A stretch of 64,000 bases of DNA from contig ADAC02000001.1 of the NCBI GenBank assembly GCA_000163555.2, forward strand, positions 310,001 through 374,000. Reading direction: 5' to 3'. Shown here in pieces: positions 7,378 through 16,260 of this stretch. Positions within the stretch are counted from its first letter, which is position 1. Each line of letters opens with the position of its first letter. The translations under genes and the position numbers were made by a program. Under the pieces are notes generated by a model, which was not told the DNA's origin, did no database searches, and saw nothing but the letters and a program-made list of their open reading frames with translations. The stretch is from an alpha proteobacterium HIMB114 (GTDB lineage Bacteria > Pseudomonadota > Alphaproteobacteria > Pelagibacterales > Pelagibacteraceae).

Positions 7378-9318
7378 ATGCAAGATAACATCGCTCTGGC
7401 TATCAAGAATGCTTTGGAAGAAAACAAGGACAAAATTGTAGAAGAATCTAGCAAAATCAATGCTGATTTGAAGAGGCCAGACCTATTTAGCCTTTCAAAC
7501 GATACTGAATTATTTCAAAACGAAGAAGGAATCACTATCAAAATCGATAGATCACGTGACGCTAATCTAACTGATTTTGGTATGGCAACTTTAACAGATA
7601 GATATTTAAGTGAAAATGAGTCTTACCAAGATCTGTTTGCAAGGGTAGCTGCAACTTATGCTGATGATAACCTTCATGCACAAAGACTTTATAATTATAT
7701 TTCTAAATTATGGTTCATGCCAGCAACACCTGTGCTTTCAAACGCAGGTACATCAAGAGGTTTGCCTATTTCGTGTTTTTTAAATGAAGCTGCAGATTCA
7801 TTAGATGGAATTGTAAATTTGTGGAGCGAGAATGTTTGGCTTGCTGCAAAAGGTGGTGGAATTGGAAGCTACTGGGGTAACCTTAGAGCTATTGGAGAAA
7901 AAGTTGGAAGAGTTGGAAAAACTTCAGGAATTATTCCGTTTATCAAAGTAATGGACTCTTTAACACTTGCAATTAGTCAGGGTTCTTTAAGAAGAGGTTC
8001 AGCAGCATGCTATCTTCCAATTGATCATCCTGAGATTGAAGAGTTTATTGAAATGAGAAGACCAACTGGTGGAGATCCGAATAGAAGAGCTTTAAATTTG
8101 CATCACGGTGTACTCGTGACAGATGCGTTTATGAGAGCTGTTGAAACTGATGCTGACTGGCCTTTAAAGAGTCCATATGACGGTACAGTTCAATCAACAA
8201 TTAAAGCAAGAAATTTATGGATTAGATTATTAACTGCAAGAGTTGAGACAGGCGAGCCGTACATTGTTTACATTGATACTGTTAATAGAATGATACCTCA
8301 GCATCATAAACTTGCTGGCCTCACTGTTAAGACATCGAACTTATGTAGCGAGATAACTCTACCAACTGGAATTGATAAATACGGAAAAGATAGAACAGCG
8401 GTATGTTGTTTGTCATCTTTAAATTTGGAAAATTACGATGAATGGAAAGACGAGCCTGGGTTTATTGAAGATATAATGAGAATGTTAGATAACGTTTTAT
8501 CTGATTTTATTAATCGTGCACCTGAGTCATTTAAAGATGCAAAATATTCTGCAATGAGAGAAAGAAGTGTTGGACTTGGGGTTATGGGATTCCATTCTTA
8601 CATGCAAAGACACATGATACCAATCGAATCTGTAATGGCTAAAGTTTGGAATAAAAAAATGTTTCAGTTCATCGACAAAGAAGTAAATGCTGCTTCAAAA
8701 AAATTAGCTGAAGAAAGAGGACCTTGTCCTGATGCAGCTGAGTATGGAATTAATGAAAGATTTTCTAATAAGACTGCAATTGCACCAACAGCATCTATTT
8801 CTATTATTTGCGGAGGAGCATCGCCAGGAATTGAGCCAGTAGCAGCAAACAGTTATACGCACAAAACTTTGTCTGGTTCTTTTAACGTTCGAAATAAATA
8901 CTTAAAAAAAATTTTACAAAAGTACAATCAAGATACAAATGAAGTTTGGTCTTCAATTACAACAAACCAAGGTTCAGTTGAGCATTTAGATTTTTTATCT
9001 CAAGATGAAAAAGATGTATTTAAAACTGCTTTTGAAATTGATCAAAGATGGTTAATTGATCATTCAGCAGACAGAACACCTTACATATCGCAGGCTCAAT
9101 CACTTAATGTATTTATACCTGCTGATATTCATAAAAAGGACCTTCACCAGATTCATTATCAAGCTTGGAAAAAAGGATTAAAAAGCCTCTATTATTGTAG
9201 ATCTAAATCAATCCAAAGAGCTGAAGTTGTGAATACAAGTTTTGCAAAAACTAAAAAGCAAAAAAGTCAAGAAAACCAACAAACAAACGATTACGAGGAG
9301 TGTTTATCATGTCAGTAG
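7378..9318 (+). CDS. nrdA: Ribonucleoside-diphosphate reductase class I, large (alpha) subunit
   Basis: The 646-residue catalytic subunit that reduces ribonucleotides to deoxyribonucleotides. Visible catalytic features are Cys133 (GLPISCFLNE) and Cys343 (AVCCLSS) as the reducing pair, the thiyl-radical Cys323 with Asn321 and Glu325 (NLCSE), the Tyr pair in SLYYCRSKS, and a C-terminal redox CLSC. It is about 115 residues shorter than E. coli NrdA: the N-terminal ATP cone, which senses dATP, is absent. Activity control may thus rest on transcription (see the candidate NrdR and LexA boxes). nrdB overlaps its last ten bases. Confidence 0.95.
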   Translation: MQDNIALAIKNALEENKDKIVEESSKINADLKRPDLFSLSNDTELFQNEEGITIKIDRSRDANLTDFGMATLTDRYLSENESYQDLFARVAATYADDNLHAQRLYNYISKLWFMPATPVLSNAGTSRGLPISCFLNEAADSLDGIVNLWSENVWLAAKGGGIGSYWGNLRAIGEKVGRVGKTSGIIPFIKVMDSLTLAISQGSLRRGSAACYLPIDHPEIEEFIEMRRPTGGDPNRRALNLHHGVLVTDAFMRAVETDADWPLKSPYDGTVQSTIKARNLWIRLLTARVETGEPYIVYIDTVNRMIPQHHKLAGLTVKTSNLCSEITLPTGIDKYGKDRTAVCCLSSLNLENYDEWKDEPGFIEDIMRMLDNVLSDFINRAPESFKDAKYSAMRERSVGLGVMGFHSYMQRHMIPIESVMAKVWNKKMFQFIDKEVNAASKKLAEERGPCPDAAEYGINERFSNKTAIAPTASISIICGGASPGIEPVAANSYTHKTLSGSFNVRNKYLKKILQKYNQDTNEVWSSITTNQGSVEHLDFLSQDEKDVFKTAFEIDQRWLIDHSADRTPYISQAQSLNVFIPADIHKKDLHQIHYQAWKKGLKSLYYCRSKSIQRAEVVNTSFAKTKKQKSQENQQTNDYEECLSCQ

Positions 9319-10337
9319 CGCCTAAATTAGAAGAAAAATCAGGTTATTACGATGGGTATTGTGATAACGAAGGATTATTAAAAGAAAAAGCAGTTTATAA
9401 ACCATTTAGATATCCATGGTGTTATGACGCTTGGTTAACTCAACAAAGAATTCACTGGTTACCAGAAGAAATTCCATTAGCTGAGGATGTTAGAGATTGG
9501 CAAAAGAATTTAACAGCTCATGAAAAAAATCTATTAACTCAAATATTTAGATTTTTTACTCAAGCTGATGTTGAGGTAAACAACTGTTATCTAAGACATT
9601 ACACTACAGTATTTAAGCCTACAGAAGTTTTAATGATGATGACTGCATTTGCTTCAATGGAAACAATTCACGTTGCAGCTTATTCTCACTTGCTTGATAC
9701 AATTGGAATGCCAGAGTCTGAGTACTCAGCTTTCTTAAAGTACAAAGAAATGAAAGATAAGTATGATTACATGCAAAACTTTAATGTAAATAATAAAAGA
9801 GAGATTGCAAAAACAGTTGCAGTATTCTCAGCCTTCACTGAAGGTCTTCAGTTGTTTGCAAGTTTCGCAATTTTATTGAATTTCCCAAGGTTTAATAAAA
9901 TGAAAGGAATGGGGCAGGTAGTAACTTGGTCAGTAAGAGACGAGACTTTGCATTGTAATTCAATGATCAAAATCTTTAATACTTTCTGTGCTGAGAACCC
10001 GGGTCTTTTAGATGAATCTTTAAAAAAAGAAATCACAGACGCTTGTAGAACAATCGTTGAGCATGAAGATGCTTTTATTGATCTTGCATTTGAAATGGGT
10101 CCAATTGAAGGATTAACAGCTCAACAAATTAAAGACTACATTCGTTGGATTGCAAACAGAAGATTAGTTCAGTTAAAACTGGATGAAATTTATGATGTTA
10201 AAGAAAATCCACTAGAATGGATTGATACCATGTTGAATGGTGTTGAGCACATGAACTTCTTTGAAGGTAGAGCAACAGAATATTCAAAAGCTTCTACAAA
10301 AGGTTCGTGGGTTGAAGCATTCGATTTCACAAGGTAA
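9309..10337 (+). CDS. nrdB: Ribonucleoside-diphosphate reductase class I, small (beta) subunit
   Basis: The 342-residue ferritin-like radical-generating subunit. Metal ligands are visible as Asp87 (FTQADVEV), Glu118 and His121 (METIHVAAY), Glu178 (FTEGL), Glu212 and His215 (RDETLH), and the radical tyrosine is present at Tyr125, four residues after the histidine as in class Ia. The start chosen is ATG 9309, because GAGGAG (9295-9300) lies eight bases upstream; an in-frame GTG at 9300 is inside that Shine-Dalgarno. The gene overlaps the nrdA stop by ten bases, so the two subunits are translationally coupled. Confidence 0.94.
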   Translation: MSVAPKLEEKSGYYDGYCDNEGLLKEKAVYKPFRYPWCYDAWLTQQRIHWLPEEIPLAEDVRDWQKNLTAHEKNLLTQIFRFFTQADVEVNNCYLRHYTTVFKPTEVLMMMTAFASMETIHVAAYSHLLDTIGMPESEYSAFLKYKEMKDKYDYMQNFNVNNKREIAKTVAVFSAFTEGLQLFASFAILLNFPRFNKMKGMGQVVTWSVRDETLHCNSMIKIFNTFCAENPGLLDESLKKEITDACRTIVEHEDAFIDLAFEMGPIEGLTAQQIKDYIRWIANRRLVQLKLDEIYDVKENPLEWIDTMLNGVEHMNFFEGRATEYSKASTKGSWVEAFDFTR

Positions 10338-10338
10338 G

Positions 10339-10983
10339 TTGAAATATAAAAATTATTGGAGAAAAACTGGTCTCAAAAAACCCTTCGGAGACCAGTTTTT
10401 ATCTTTCTTAAATGATATTAATCCAAAAAATGTTCTAGAAGTTGGTGTATTTTGTGGAGTAACAGCAAGGAATATTTGCGAACTTTTAAATAAAAATCAC
10501 AAAAATGACTTTTCTTATTTTGGATTAGATCTTTTTGGTTCAGAAAAACAAAATAATATTGATGAAATTGAACCTAAATTTTTAAATAATCAAAATTTTT
10601 CAAATCCATTAAAAAAAATTTACTATAACTATATTCTTAAAGAAAATTTAAACTCTTTGGAAAGTGTTTCAAAATTTCTAAAAAAATTTTCAAATAATAT
10701 ACAGTTAGTAAAAGGTGACACAAAAGAGACTTTAAATAAAATTCCTTTGGAAAAAATTAATTTTGTTTTTTTAGATGGTGGTCACAGCTATGAAACAGTA
10801 AATAGTGACTTAAATATACTTATGCAAAAATTACCAAAAAATTCTCATATTTTATGTGACGATTACTGCGAAAACTTTGAAATAATAGAGGTTAGTTCTG
10901 CAATTAATGATTTTTGTAAGAAAAACACTCTAAAAGTTGGAAAAAAATTTAATCGCTTTGCTTACATTTTTAAAGATCAGTAA
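10339..10983 (+). CDS. Class I SAM-dependent methyltransferase, substrate unknown
   Basis: About 214 residues. Motif I is NVLEVGVFCGVTARNI and the later INFVFLDGGHSYETVNSDL matches the class I methyltransferase group (Methyltransf_24/TylF-like) that often modifies small molecules or glycans. No ATG is available at the 5' end. TTG at 10339, one base after the nrdB stop, is the most economical start, since upstream in-frame codons run inside nrdB; the true start is uncertain. It is more A-rich than nrdB. Nothing nearby names a substrate. Confidence 0.7.
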   Translation: MKYKNYWRKTGLKKPFGDQFLSFLNDINPKNVLEVGVFCGVTARNICELLNKNHKNDFSYFGLDLFGSEKQNNIDEIEPKFLNNQNFSNPLKKIYYNYILKENLNSLESVSKFLKKFSNNIQLVKGDTKETLNKIPLEKINFVFLDGGHSYETVNSDLNILMQKLPKNSHILCDDYCENFEIIEVSSAINDFCKKNTLKVGKKFNRFAYIFKDQ

Positions 10984-10997
10984 GTTTTTTTTGTGAA

Positions 10998-11897
10998 ATG
11001 AATAAAAAATTATTTTCTTTATTATGCGCTTTAATAACATCATTTATTTGGGGTACAGCATTTGTTGCACAAGATATGGGCATGGATCATATTGGTCCAC
11101 TTACATTTACTTCAGCTAGATTATTTTTAGGTTTTTTAACTTTATTACCATTTTTAATAATCATTGATTTTAAAAAAATAAAACAAGACAAGCATGATTT
11201 TAAAAAGGTATTTATTTATCTATTATTTATTGGTTTTTTAATTGCTTATGGCAATGCTCTTCAACAATATGCTTTACTTTATACTGATGTAGCAAATACT
11301 GCTGTATTTACTGTTTTGTATGTTGTTTTTGTACCATTTGTTTCTTATTTTTATTTCTCAAAAAATATTCATTGGTCCGTGTGGCCTTCAATTTTTACAT
11401 GTTTATTAGGAGGTCTATTCTTAACTGAGCTTGATAATGTTGTAGTAAGATTAGGAGATAGTATTGCATTATTTAATGCTCTTTTTTGGTCTTTTCACAT
11501 AGTTTTTATTTCAAAACTTTTAAGAATTTTTAATTATCCAATAACAATCGCAGGTCTTCAATGCTTAATTGGTTCAATTTTTACTTTTTTACCTGCACTA
11601 ATTTTTGAAGAGGTAATTTTTTCAAATATTTTATTAGAATATAAAGAAATCTTATACGTTGGTATTTTATCTAGTGGCTTTGCTTTTATGCTTCAAATAT
11701 TTAGTCAGCAAAATTTAAGCCCAGCACCAGTTGCTATTATTTTTTCTTTGGAAGGCGCTATAGCAGCATTAGCAGGCTGGATTATTTTAGATCAATTTCT
11801 AAATGAGATTAAAATCTTTGGAATATTTCTGATTATTTTTGCAGTAATATTTTCTCAAATTGCCCCGCTATATAAAAAGAATAATATCAAAAATTAG
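10998..11897 (+). CDS. EamA/DMT-family membrane transporter
   Basis: A 299-residue, ten-helix membrane protein made of two EamA repeats (about residues 1-140 and 150-295). It starts LLCALITSFIWGTAFVAQDMG and has FSLEGAIAALAGWIILDQ in the second repeat, both typical of drug/metabolite exporters. Substrates of this family include amino acids, nucleotide sugars and metabolites and cannot be predicted here. It follows the methyltransferase by 14 bases on the same strand. Its last 11 bases overlap the convergent DUF4174 gene. Confidence 0.85.
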   Translation: MNKKLFSLLCALITSFIWGTAFVAQDMGMDHIGPLTFTSARLFLGFLTLLPFLIIIDFKKIKQDKHDFKKVFIYLLFIGFLIAYGNALQQYALLYTDVANTAVFTVLYVVFVPFVSYFYFSKNIHWSVWPSIFTCLLGGLFLTELDNVVVRLGDSIALFNALFWSFHIVFISKLLRIFNYPITIAGLQCLIGSIFTFLPALIFEEVIFSNILLEYKEILYVGILSSGFAFMLQIFSQQNLSPAPVAIIFSLEGAIAALAGWIILDQFLNEIKIFGIFLIIFAVIFSQIAPLYKKNNIKN

Positions 11898-12165
11898 CCA
11901 TTGGCATTGTTGATATGAGTTTAAATATTTTATTTAAGTTTAGATCTTCTTCCTCAAGTTTTATTAGGCCATCTAATCCTATTAATGTAATAGGTGATTT
12001 AAACTCATTTCGAATAAAAATGCTTTCAATTTTATATGAAGAAAGTTTAGTTTTATTATTTTTGATTTCATCTTGTATTTCTTTAATTTTAGAGTGATTT
12101 TTATTTATGAGTATTAACCTTTTTTTCCAAAGGTATTTTTCTAAATCTAAAGTGTTATTTTTCAA
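11887..12165 (-). CDS. DUF4174 domain protein
   Basis: A 92-residue protein with no signal peptide in this start choice. The pattern LWKKRLILI near the N-terminus, a central GLDGLIKL and the C-terminal LISTMPMANF match DUF4174, where the end reads I-D-x-M-P-M. Its function is unknown; the fold resembles small thioredoxin-like proteins. It overlaps the end of prpC by 11 bases and is transcribed after prpB-prpC, so it is part of that operon. A direct role in propionate metabolism is not established. Confidence 0.65.
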   Translation of the reverse strand: MKNNTLDLEKYLWKKRLILINKNHSKIKEIQDEIKNNKTKLSSYKIESIFIRNEFKSPITLIGLDGLIKLEEEDLNLNKIFKLISTMPMANF

Positions 12166-13267
12166 TTTTTCTGTGTGGAGCGCCAGTATATTTTGAAAGA
12201 GGTCTGATTAATTTATTATTTTCAAACTGCTCCATAATATGTGCTGACCAGCCTGTAATTCTTGAAACAATAAAAATTGGTGTGAAGAAATCAATATCAA
12301 AACCCATTAAATAATACGTTGGACCTGCTGGAAAATCTAAATTTGGCTTAATTTTTTTCTCTTTAAGCATCGTCTCCTCAAGTATTCTTGAAATCTCAGG
12401 TAATTCTTTGTTTTGATAATACTCTGCAGTTTTATGATAATATTCAGTCATAGTTGGAACTCTAGAGTCTCCGTTTCTATAAACTCTATGACCAAATCCC
12501 ATAATTAATTCTTTATTCTTAATTCTGTTTAATATGAATTCTTCAGCTTTATTGGGAGATCCAACTTCATTTAACATATGTGCAACAGCTTCATTTGCAC
12601 CCCCATGTAATGGCCCTTTTAAACTTGCTATTCCACCTACCACTGCACCGTGAAGATCAGATAAGCTACTTGTGATTACTCTTGAAGTGAAAGTTGAAGC
12701 ATTGAAACTATGCTCTGCATACAAAGTCATTGAAACATCAAACGCTTTTACAACTTCTGGGCTTGGCACCTTGCCAAAACACATATTAAAAAAGTTCTCA
12801 CAAAATCCTAATTTTGGATCAGGATCAATAATATCCTGTTCTTTTCTAACTCTGAAATTTGCAGCAACAGCAGTAGATATTTTAGCCAAAAGTCTCATTG
12901 ATTTTCTCATGTTTGCTTCTTTTGAGTTATCCGCAGCATCAGGATCCTCTAACCCCATATGACTAACTGATGTTCTTGTCGTATCCATTGGATGAGCATT
13001 TTTTGGATAGTTTTTGATAATAGATTTTAAATTTTCAGATATAGGTCGGTTTGATCTTTCCTCTTTTTTAAAATCTTCTAATTGTTTTGAATTCGGAAGA
13101 TCATCATGAAGCAATAAGTAAGCCACCTCTTCAAATTTGCATTTTGCACATAAGTCTTGAACCGTATAACCTCTATAAGTTAATGAATTAATTTCAGGCA
13201 TTACCTCAGAAACTTTTGTTTCATCTGATATAACTCCAATTAAGCCTTTTTTAATTTCATCGCTCAC
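12155..13267 (-). CDS. prpC: Citrate synthase family, probably 2-methylcitrate synthase
   Basis: A 370-residue citrate-synthase fold protein. Catalytic residues are visible in GPLHGGANEA (His), GFGHRVYR (His) and LDFPAGPTYY (Asp). The short length and the downstream position to prpB favour 2-methylcitrate synthase, which joins propionyl-CoA and oxaloacetate, over the housekeeping hexameric enzyme. Many such enzymes also make citrate. The start shares one base with the prpB stop. Methylcitrate dehydratase (prpD or acnD) is not in the window. Confidence 0.85.
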   Translation of the reverse strand: MSDEIKKGLIGVISDETKVSEVMPEINSLTYRGYTVQDLCAKCKFEEVAYLLLHDDLPNSKQLEDFKKEERSNRPISENLKSIIKNYPKNAHPMDTTRTSVSHMGLEDPDAADNSKEANMRKSMRLLAKISTAVAANFRVRKEQDIIDPDPKLGFCENFFNMCFGKVPSPEVVKAFDVSMTLYAEHSFNASTFTSRVITSSLSDLHGAVVGGIASLKGPLHGGANEAVAHMLNEVGSPNKAEEFILNRIKNKELIMGFGHRVYRNGDSRVPTMTEYYHKTAEYYQNKELPEISRILEETMLKEKKIKPNLDFPAGPTYYLMGFDIDFFTPIFIVSRITGWSAHIMEQFENNKLIRPLSKYTGAPHRKIEK

Positions 13268-14172
13268 TATTCATGTCCTTTTTGTGAAAAATTAAATACT
13301 GATTGATCAAACTCTCCATATTTTTCATAATCAACTACTTCATAAAGTCTTTTTCTAGTTTGCATCTTATCAATAACATTATTTTGGTGTCCTTCTTCAA
13401 AAATTTGTCTAAGTCCATCTTCTACGTTTTTCAATGCTAATCTTTGTGTAGTTACCGGGTATATAACTAAATTATAACCAAGGTTTTCTAGTTCTTCTTT
13501 AGTTAAAAGTTTAGATTTTCCAAACTCTGTCATGTTAGCTAAAAGATAACATTTTAACATTTTTCTCATTTTTGCAAATTCACTCTCATCTTTCATGGCT
13601 TCTGGAAAAATCATATCAGCACCAGCATCAACATAAGCTTTGCAACGATCTATCGTTTTATCTAAGCCTTCAACTGCATTTGCATCAGTTCTAGCAATAA
13701 TTAAGAAATTTTTATCAACTCTAGCATCAACTGCTGCTTTTATTTTTTTAACCATATCCTGTGTTGAAACAAGCTCTTTATTATCTAAATGACCACATCT
13801 TTTGGGGTTAGTTTGATCTTCAAGATGACACCCAGAAACACCTAATGTTTCAATAGTTTGAATAGTTCTCGAGACATTCATCGCTTCACCAAATCCTGTA
13901 TCAATATCAATAATCGTTGGAAGGTTTGTTACTCTTGCTATTTGATGTGAGCGATTTGCTACATCATTTAATGTTGTAAGTCCGATGTCTGGAAAACCTA
14001 AATCATTAGCCATAACACCACCAGATACATAAACTCCATCATATCCGATTTGTTCAATTAATTTTGCGACTAAAGGATTATAAGCACCAGGAAAGCGCAA
14101 AAGTTTTCCGCTTTTTAATTTTTTTGCAAATTTAGCTTTTTTTTCAGTAGGATTTTTTTCTACAAAATGCAT
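13267..14172 (-). CDS. prpB: 2-methylisocitrate lyase
   Basis: A 301-residue member of the isocitrate lyase/PEP mutase superfamily. It has the magnesium and substrate region DIDTGFGEAMN, the family signature KRCGH with the catalytic cysteine, and FLIIARTDANAVEG. The enzyme cleaves 2-methylisocitrate to pyruvate and succinate, the last step of the methylcitrate cycle for propionate use. Length matches PrpB rather than the ~430-residue isocitrate lyase. It is first in a minus-strand unit with prpC and the DUF4174 gene. Confidence 0.92.
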   Translation of the reverse strand: MHFVEKNPTEKKAKFAKKLKSGKLLRFPGAYNPLVAKLIEQIGYDGVYVSGGVMANDLGFPDIGLTTLNDVANRSHQIARVTNLPTIIDIDTGFGEAMNVSRTIQTIETLGVSGCHLEDQTNPKRCGHLDNKELVSTQDMVKKIKAAVDARVDKNFLIIARTDANAVEGLDKTIDRCKAYVDAGADMIFPEAMKDESEFAKMRKMLKCYLLANMTEFGKSKLLTKEELENLGYNLVIYPVTTQRLALKNVEDGLRQIFEEGHQNNVIDKMQTRKRLYEVVDYEKYGEFDQSVFNFSQKGHE

Positions 14173-14208
14173 GCTCGGTTTATACTACAATAATTATAAT
14201 AATAATTA

Positions 14209-14895
14209 TTAAATAGTAAGGTAATTTGACGCTATCTGCTTAACTACTTCAAAATCTTCAATTAAATGGTTATGATGAATATCTTCTAGTTTTTTTTCAG
14301 TATAGCCATCGTTAATTAAAATAAAATGTACCTTCGCTGCTTTAGCGGTATTTGCATCTGTTTCAGAGTCTCCAAGCATAATAGAATTTTTTTTATCGAT
14401 ATCTAAAATATCTAAAATATCAGTAAGGTGTCTTGGATCTGGTTTTCTATAATCAAATGTGTCTGCACCTGCCACATAGTCAAAATATTTATAAAGATTA
14501 ATTTCTTTTAAAAGTTTGATTGCAAGATCTTCTCTTTTATTTGTGCAGACTGCACAAATAATATCTTTTTCTTTACACCAATCTAATAGAGAGATTACAT
14601 TTTTTCTAATTGTAGAATGTCCGGAAATATTTTTTCTATAAAAAGATATAAAATCATCGGTCATTTGCTTGTGAGTTTCAGGATCAATTGGATTTTTTTT
14701 AATCAAATTTCCTTGAGCATCGATTGACCTAATTAGCATTGCTGCAGCTCCACGACCTGCTAAATGTCTAATACTTTCTAGTGGTTTTTCTTCATAACCG
14801 TGTTTTTTCATAACATAATTATGAGCCGTCATAAGATCTGGAGCGGTGTCTACCAAAGTACCATCAAGGTCAAAAACTAAACAATTTTTCATCAA
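14209..14895 (-). CDS. gph: HAD-family phosphatase, phosphoglycolate phosphatase-like
   Basis: A 228-residue HAD hydrolase with motif I DLDGTLVDT (nucleophile Asp), a helical cap, CTNKRE as motif II, a lysine in DYRKPDP and motif IV MLGDSETDANTA. Architecture and the RHLAGRGAAAMLIRS cap region fit phosphoglycolate phosphatase, which removes 2-phosphoglycolate formed mainly during DNA repair in non-autotrophs. Exact substrate is an inference. An adjacent in-frame ATG (the second codon) is an equally good start. It is divergent from glmU with a 61-base gap. Confidence 0.8.
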   Translation of the reverse strand: MMKNCLVFDLDGTLVDTAPDLMTAHNYVMKKHGYEEKPLESIRHLAGRGAAAMLIRSIDAQGNLIKKNPIDPETHKQMTDDFISFYRKNISGHSTIRKNVISLLDWCKEKDIICAVCTNKREDLAIKLLKEINLYKYFDYVAGADTFDYRKPDPRHLTDILDILDIDKKNSIMLGDSETDANTAKAAKVHFILINDGYTEKKLEDIHHNHLIEDFEVVKQIASNYLTI

Positions 14896-14956
14896 TTAAT
14901 TAAGTAACAATTTGTGAATTAATACTGACTCATATTAGTATATTACACAATCACTT

Positions 14957-16252
14957 ATGGCAAATAACCTAAATATTCTTGTTCTTGCTGCAGGCAAGGG
15001 AACTAGAATGAATTCTAAATTGCCAAAAGTCCTTCATAAACTCAATGAAAAAACAATGTTAGAACATGTTTTGGATCAGTCTAAATTGTTAAAGCCCAAA
15101 AAAGTTTTTATTTTAATAAATAAACAAATGACATTTATTAAAAAATTATTTCCAAAAGAAAATTTTTTAATTCAACATCCTCAGCTAGGTACTGGTCATG
15201 CAGTTCAAGTTTTTTTAAACAAGGTTACAATTAAAAAAAGTGAAAAATTGTTAGTTTTGTATGGTGATAACCCACTAGTTGAAAGCAAAGACATTCAATT
15301 AATGTATGACAAGATTAAAAAAAGTAATTTAGTTTTATTGGGTTTCAAAAAAAAAGATAACAAGTCATATGGAATTATTGTTCATAATAAGAATGGAGTT
15401 AGTGAGATTGTTGAATTTAAAGAAGCCAATACAAGGCAAAAGAAATTAACAACATGCAATTCTGGAATAATGGCTTTTGATTGCCAATCATTAAATCTTA
15501 TAAAAAAAATAGATAATAAAAATAGGAAAAAAGAATACTATTTAACTGATATAGTTAAGCTTTCGAGGCAATATCGCCTTAAAATTAACTTAGTTTTAGC
15601 CCAGAACGAGAAAAATGCTGTTGGCGTAAATGACCAAATCGAATTACTAGAAGCAGAAAAAATTATGCAAGATAGATTGAGAAAAAAATTTATTAAACAA
15701 GGTGTTAAGTTTGTTGATCCTAGCACGGTTTATTTGTCATCAGATACTAAAATTGGAAAAAATGTAAAAATAGAGCCATTTGTAGTGATAGGAAAAAAAG
15801 TAACCATAGGCAATAATGTAATTATAAAATCTTTTAGTCATTTAGAAGATACAAAGATTAAAAATAGAGTTGAGGTTGGTCCTTATGCTAGATTAAGACC
15901 TGGTTCAATTTTAGAGGATAATTCAAAAGTTGGAAATTTTGTTGAAATAAAAAAATCTAAAATAGGCAAAGGATCAAAAGTAAATCATCTTTCATATATC
16001 GGAGATGCTTTGCTTGGAAAGCAAGTTAATATTGGAGCAGGAACAATTACTTGTAATTATGATGGTAAAAATAAGTTTAAAACTACTATTAAGGACTCAG
16101 CATTTATCGGCTCAAATACGTCATTAATAGCTCCAGTTACAATTGGTAAAAATTCTTTAGTTGGCGCAGGATCTTCAATTAGTAAAAGTGTAAAAGATAA
16201 TAGTTTGGCATTAACAAGAGCTGAACAAAGAAATTTAAGAAAAAAGAAATAA
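14957..16252 (+). CDS. glmU: UDP-N-acetylglucosamine pyrophosphorylase / glucosamine-1-P acetyltransferase
   Basis: A 431-residue bifunctional enzyme. The N-terminal half is a nucleotidyltransferase (LAAGKGTRMNSKLPK, QLGTGHAVQ, YGDNPL); the C-terminal half is a left-handed beta-helix of hexapeptide repeats with NHLSYIGDALLG and NIGAGTITCNYDG of the acetyltransferase site. It makes UDP-GlcNAc for peptidoglycan and lipopolysaccharide. It is slightly shorter than E. coli GlmU (456), mostly at the C-terminus. glmS follows eight bases later, so consecutive pathway steps are co-transcribed. Confidence 0.95.
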   Translation: MANNLNILVLAAGKGTRMNSKLPKVLHKLNEKTMLEHVLDQSKLLKPKKVFILINKQMTFIKKLFPKENFLIQHPQLGTGHAVQVFLNKVTIKKSEKLLVLYGDNPLVESKDIQLMYDKIKKSNLVLLGFKKKDNKSYGIIVHNKNGVSEIVEFKEANTRQKKLTTCNSGIMAFDCQSLNLIKKIDNKNRKKEYYLTDIVKLSRQYRLKINLVLAQNEKNAVGVNDQIELLEAEKIMQDRLRKKFIKQGVKFVDPSTVYLSSDTKIGKNVKIEPFVVIGKKVTIGNNVIIKSFSHLEDTKIKNRVEVGPYARLRPGSILEDNSKVGNFVEIKKSKIGKGSKVNHLSYIGDALLGKQVNIGAGTITCNYDGKNKFKTTIKDSAFIGSNTSLIAPVTIGKNSLVGAGSSISKSVKDNSLALTRAEQRNLRKKK

Positions 16253-16260
16253 AAAATAAA

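Noticed and set aside
9300-9308. GTG start for nrdB nine bases upstream of the ATG
   Set aside because: The GTG overlaps the Shine-Dalgarno GAGGAG, which is ideally spaced for ATG 9309.
16253-16260. glmS ribozyme
   Set aside because: The gap between glmU and glmS is eight bases.
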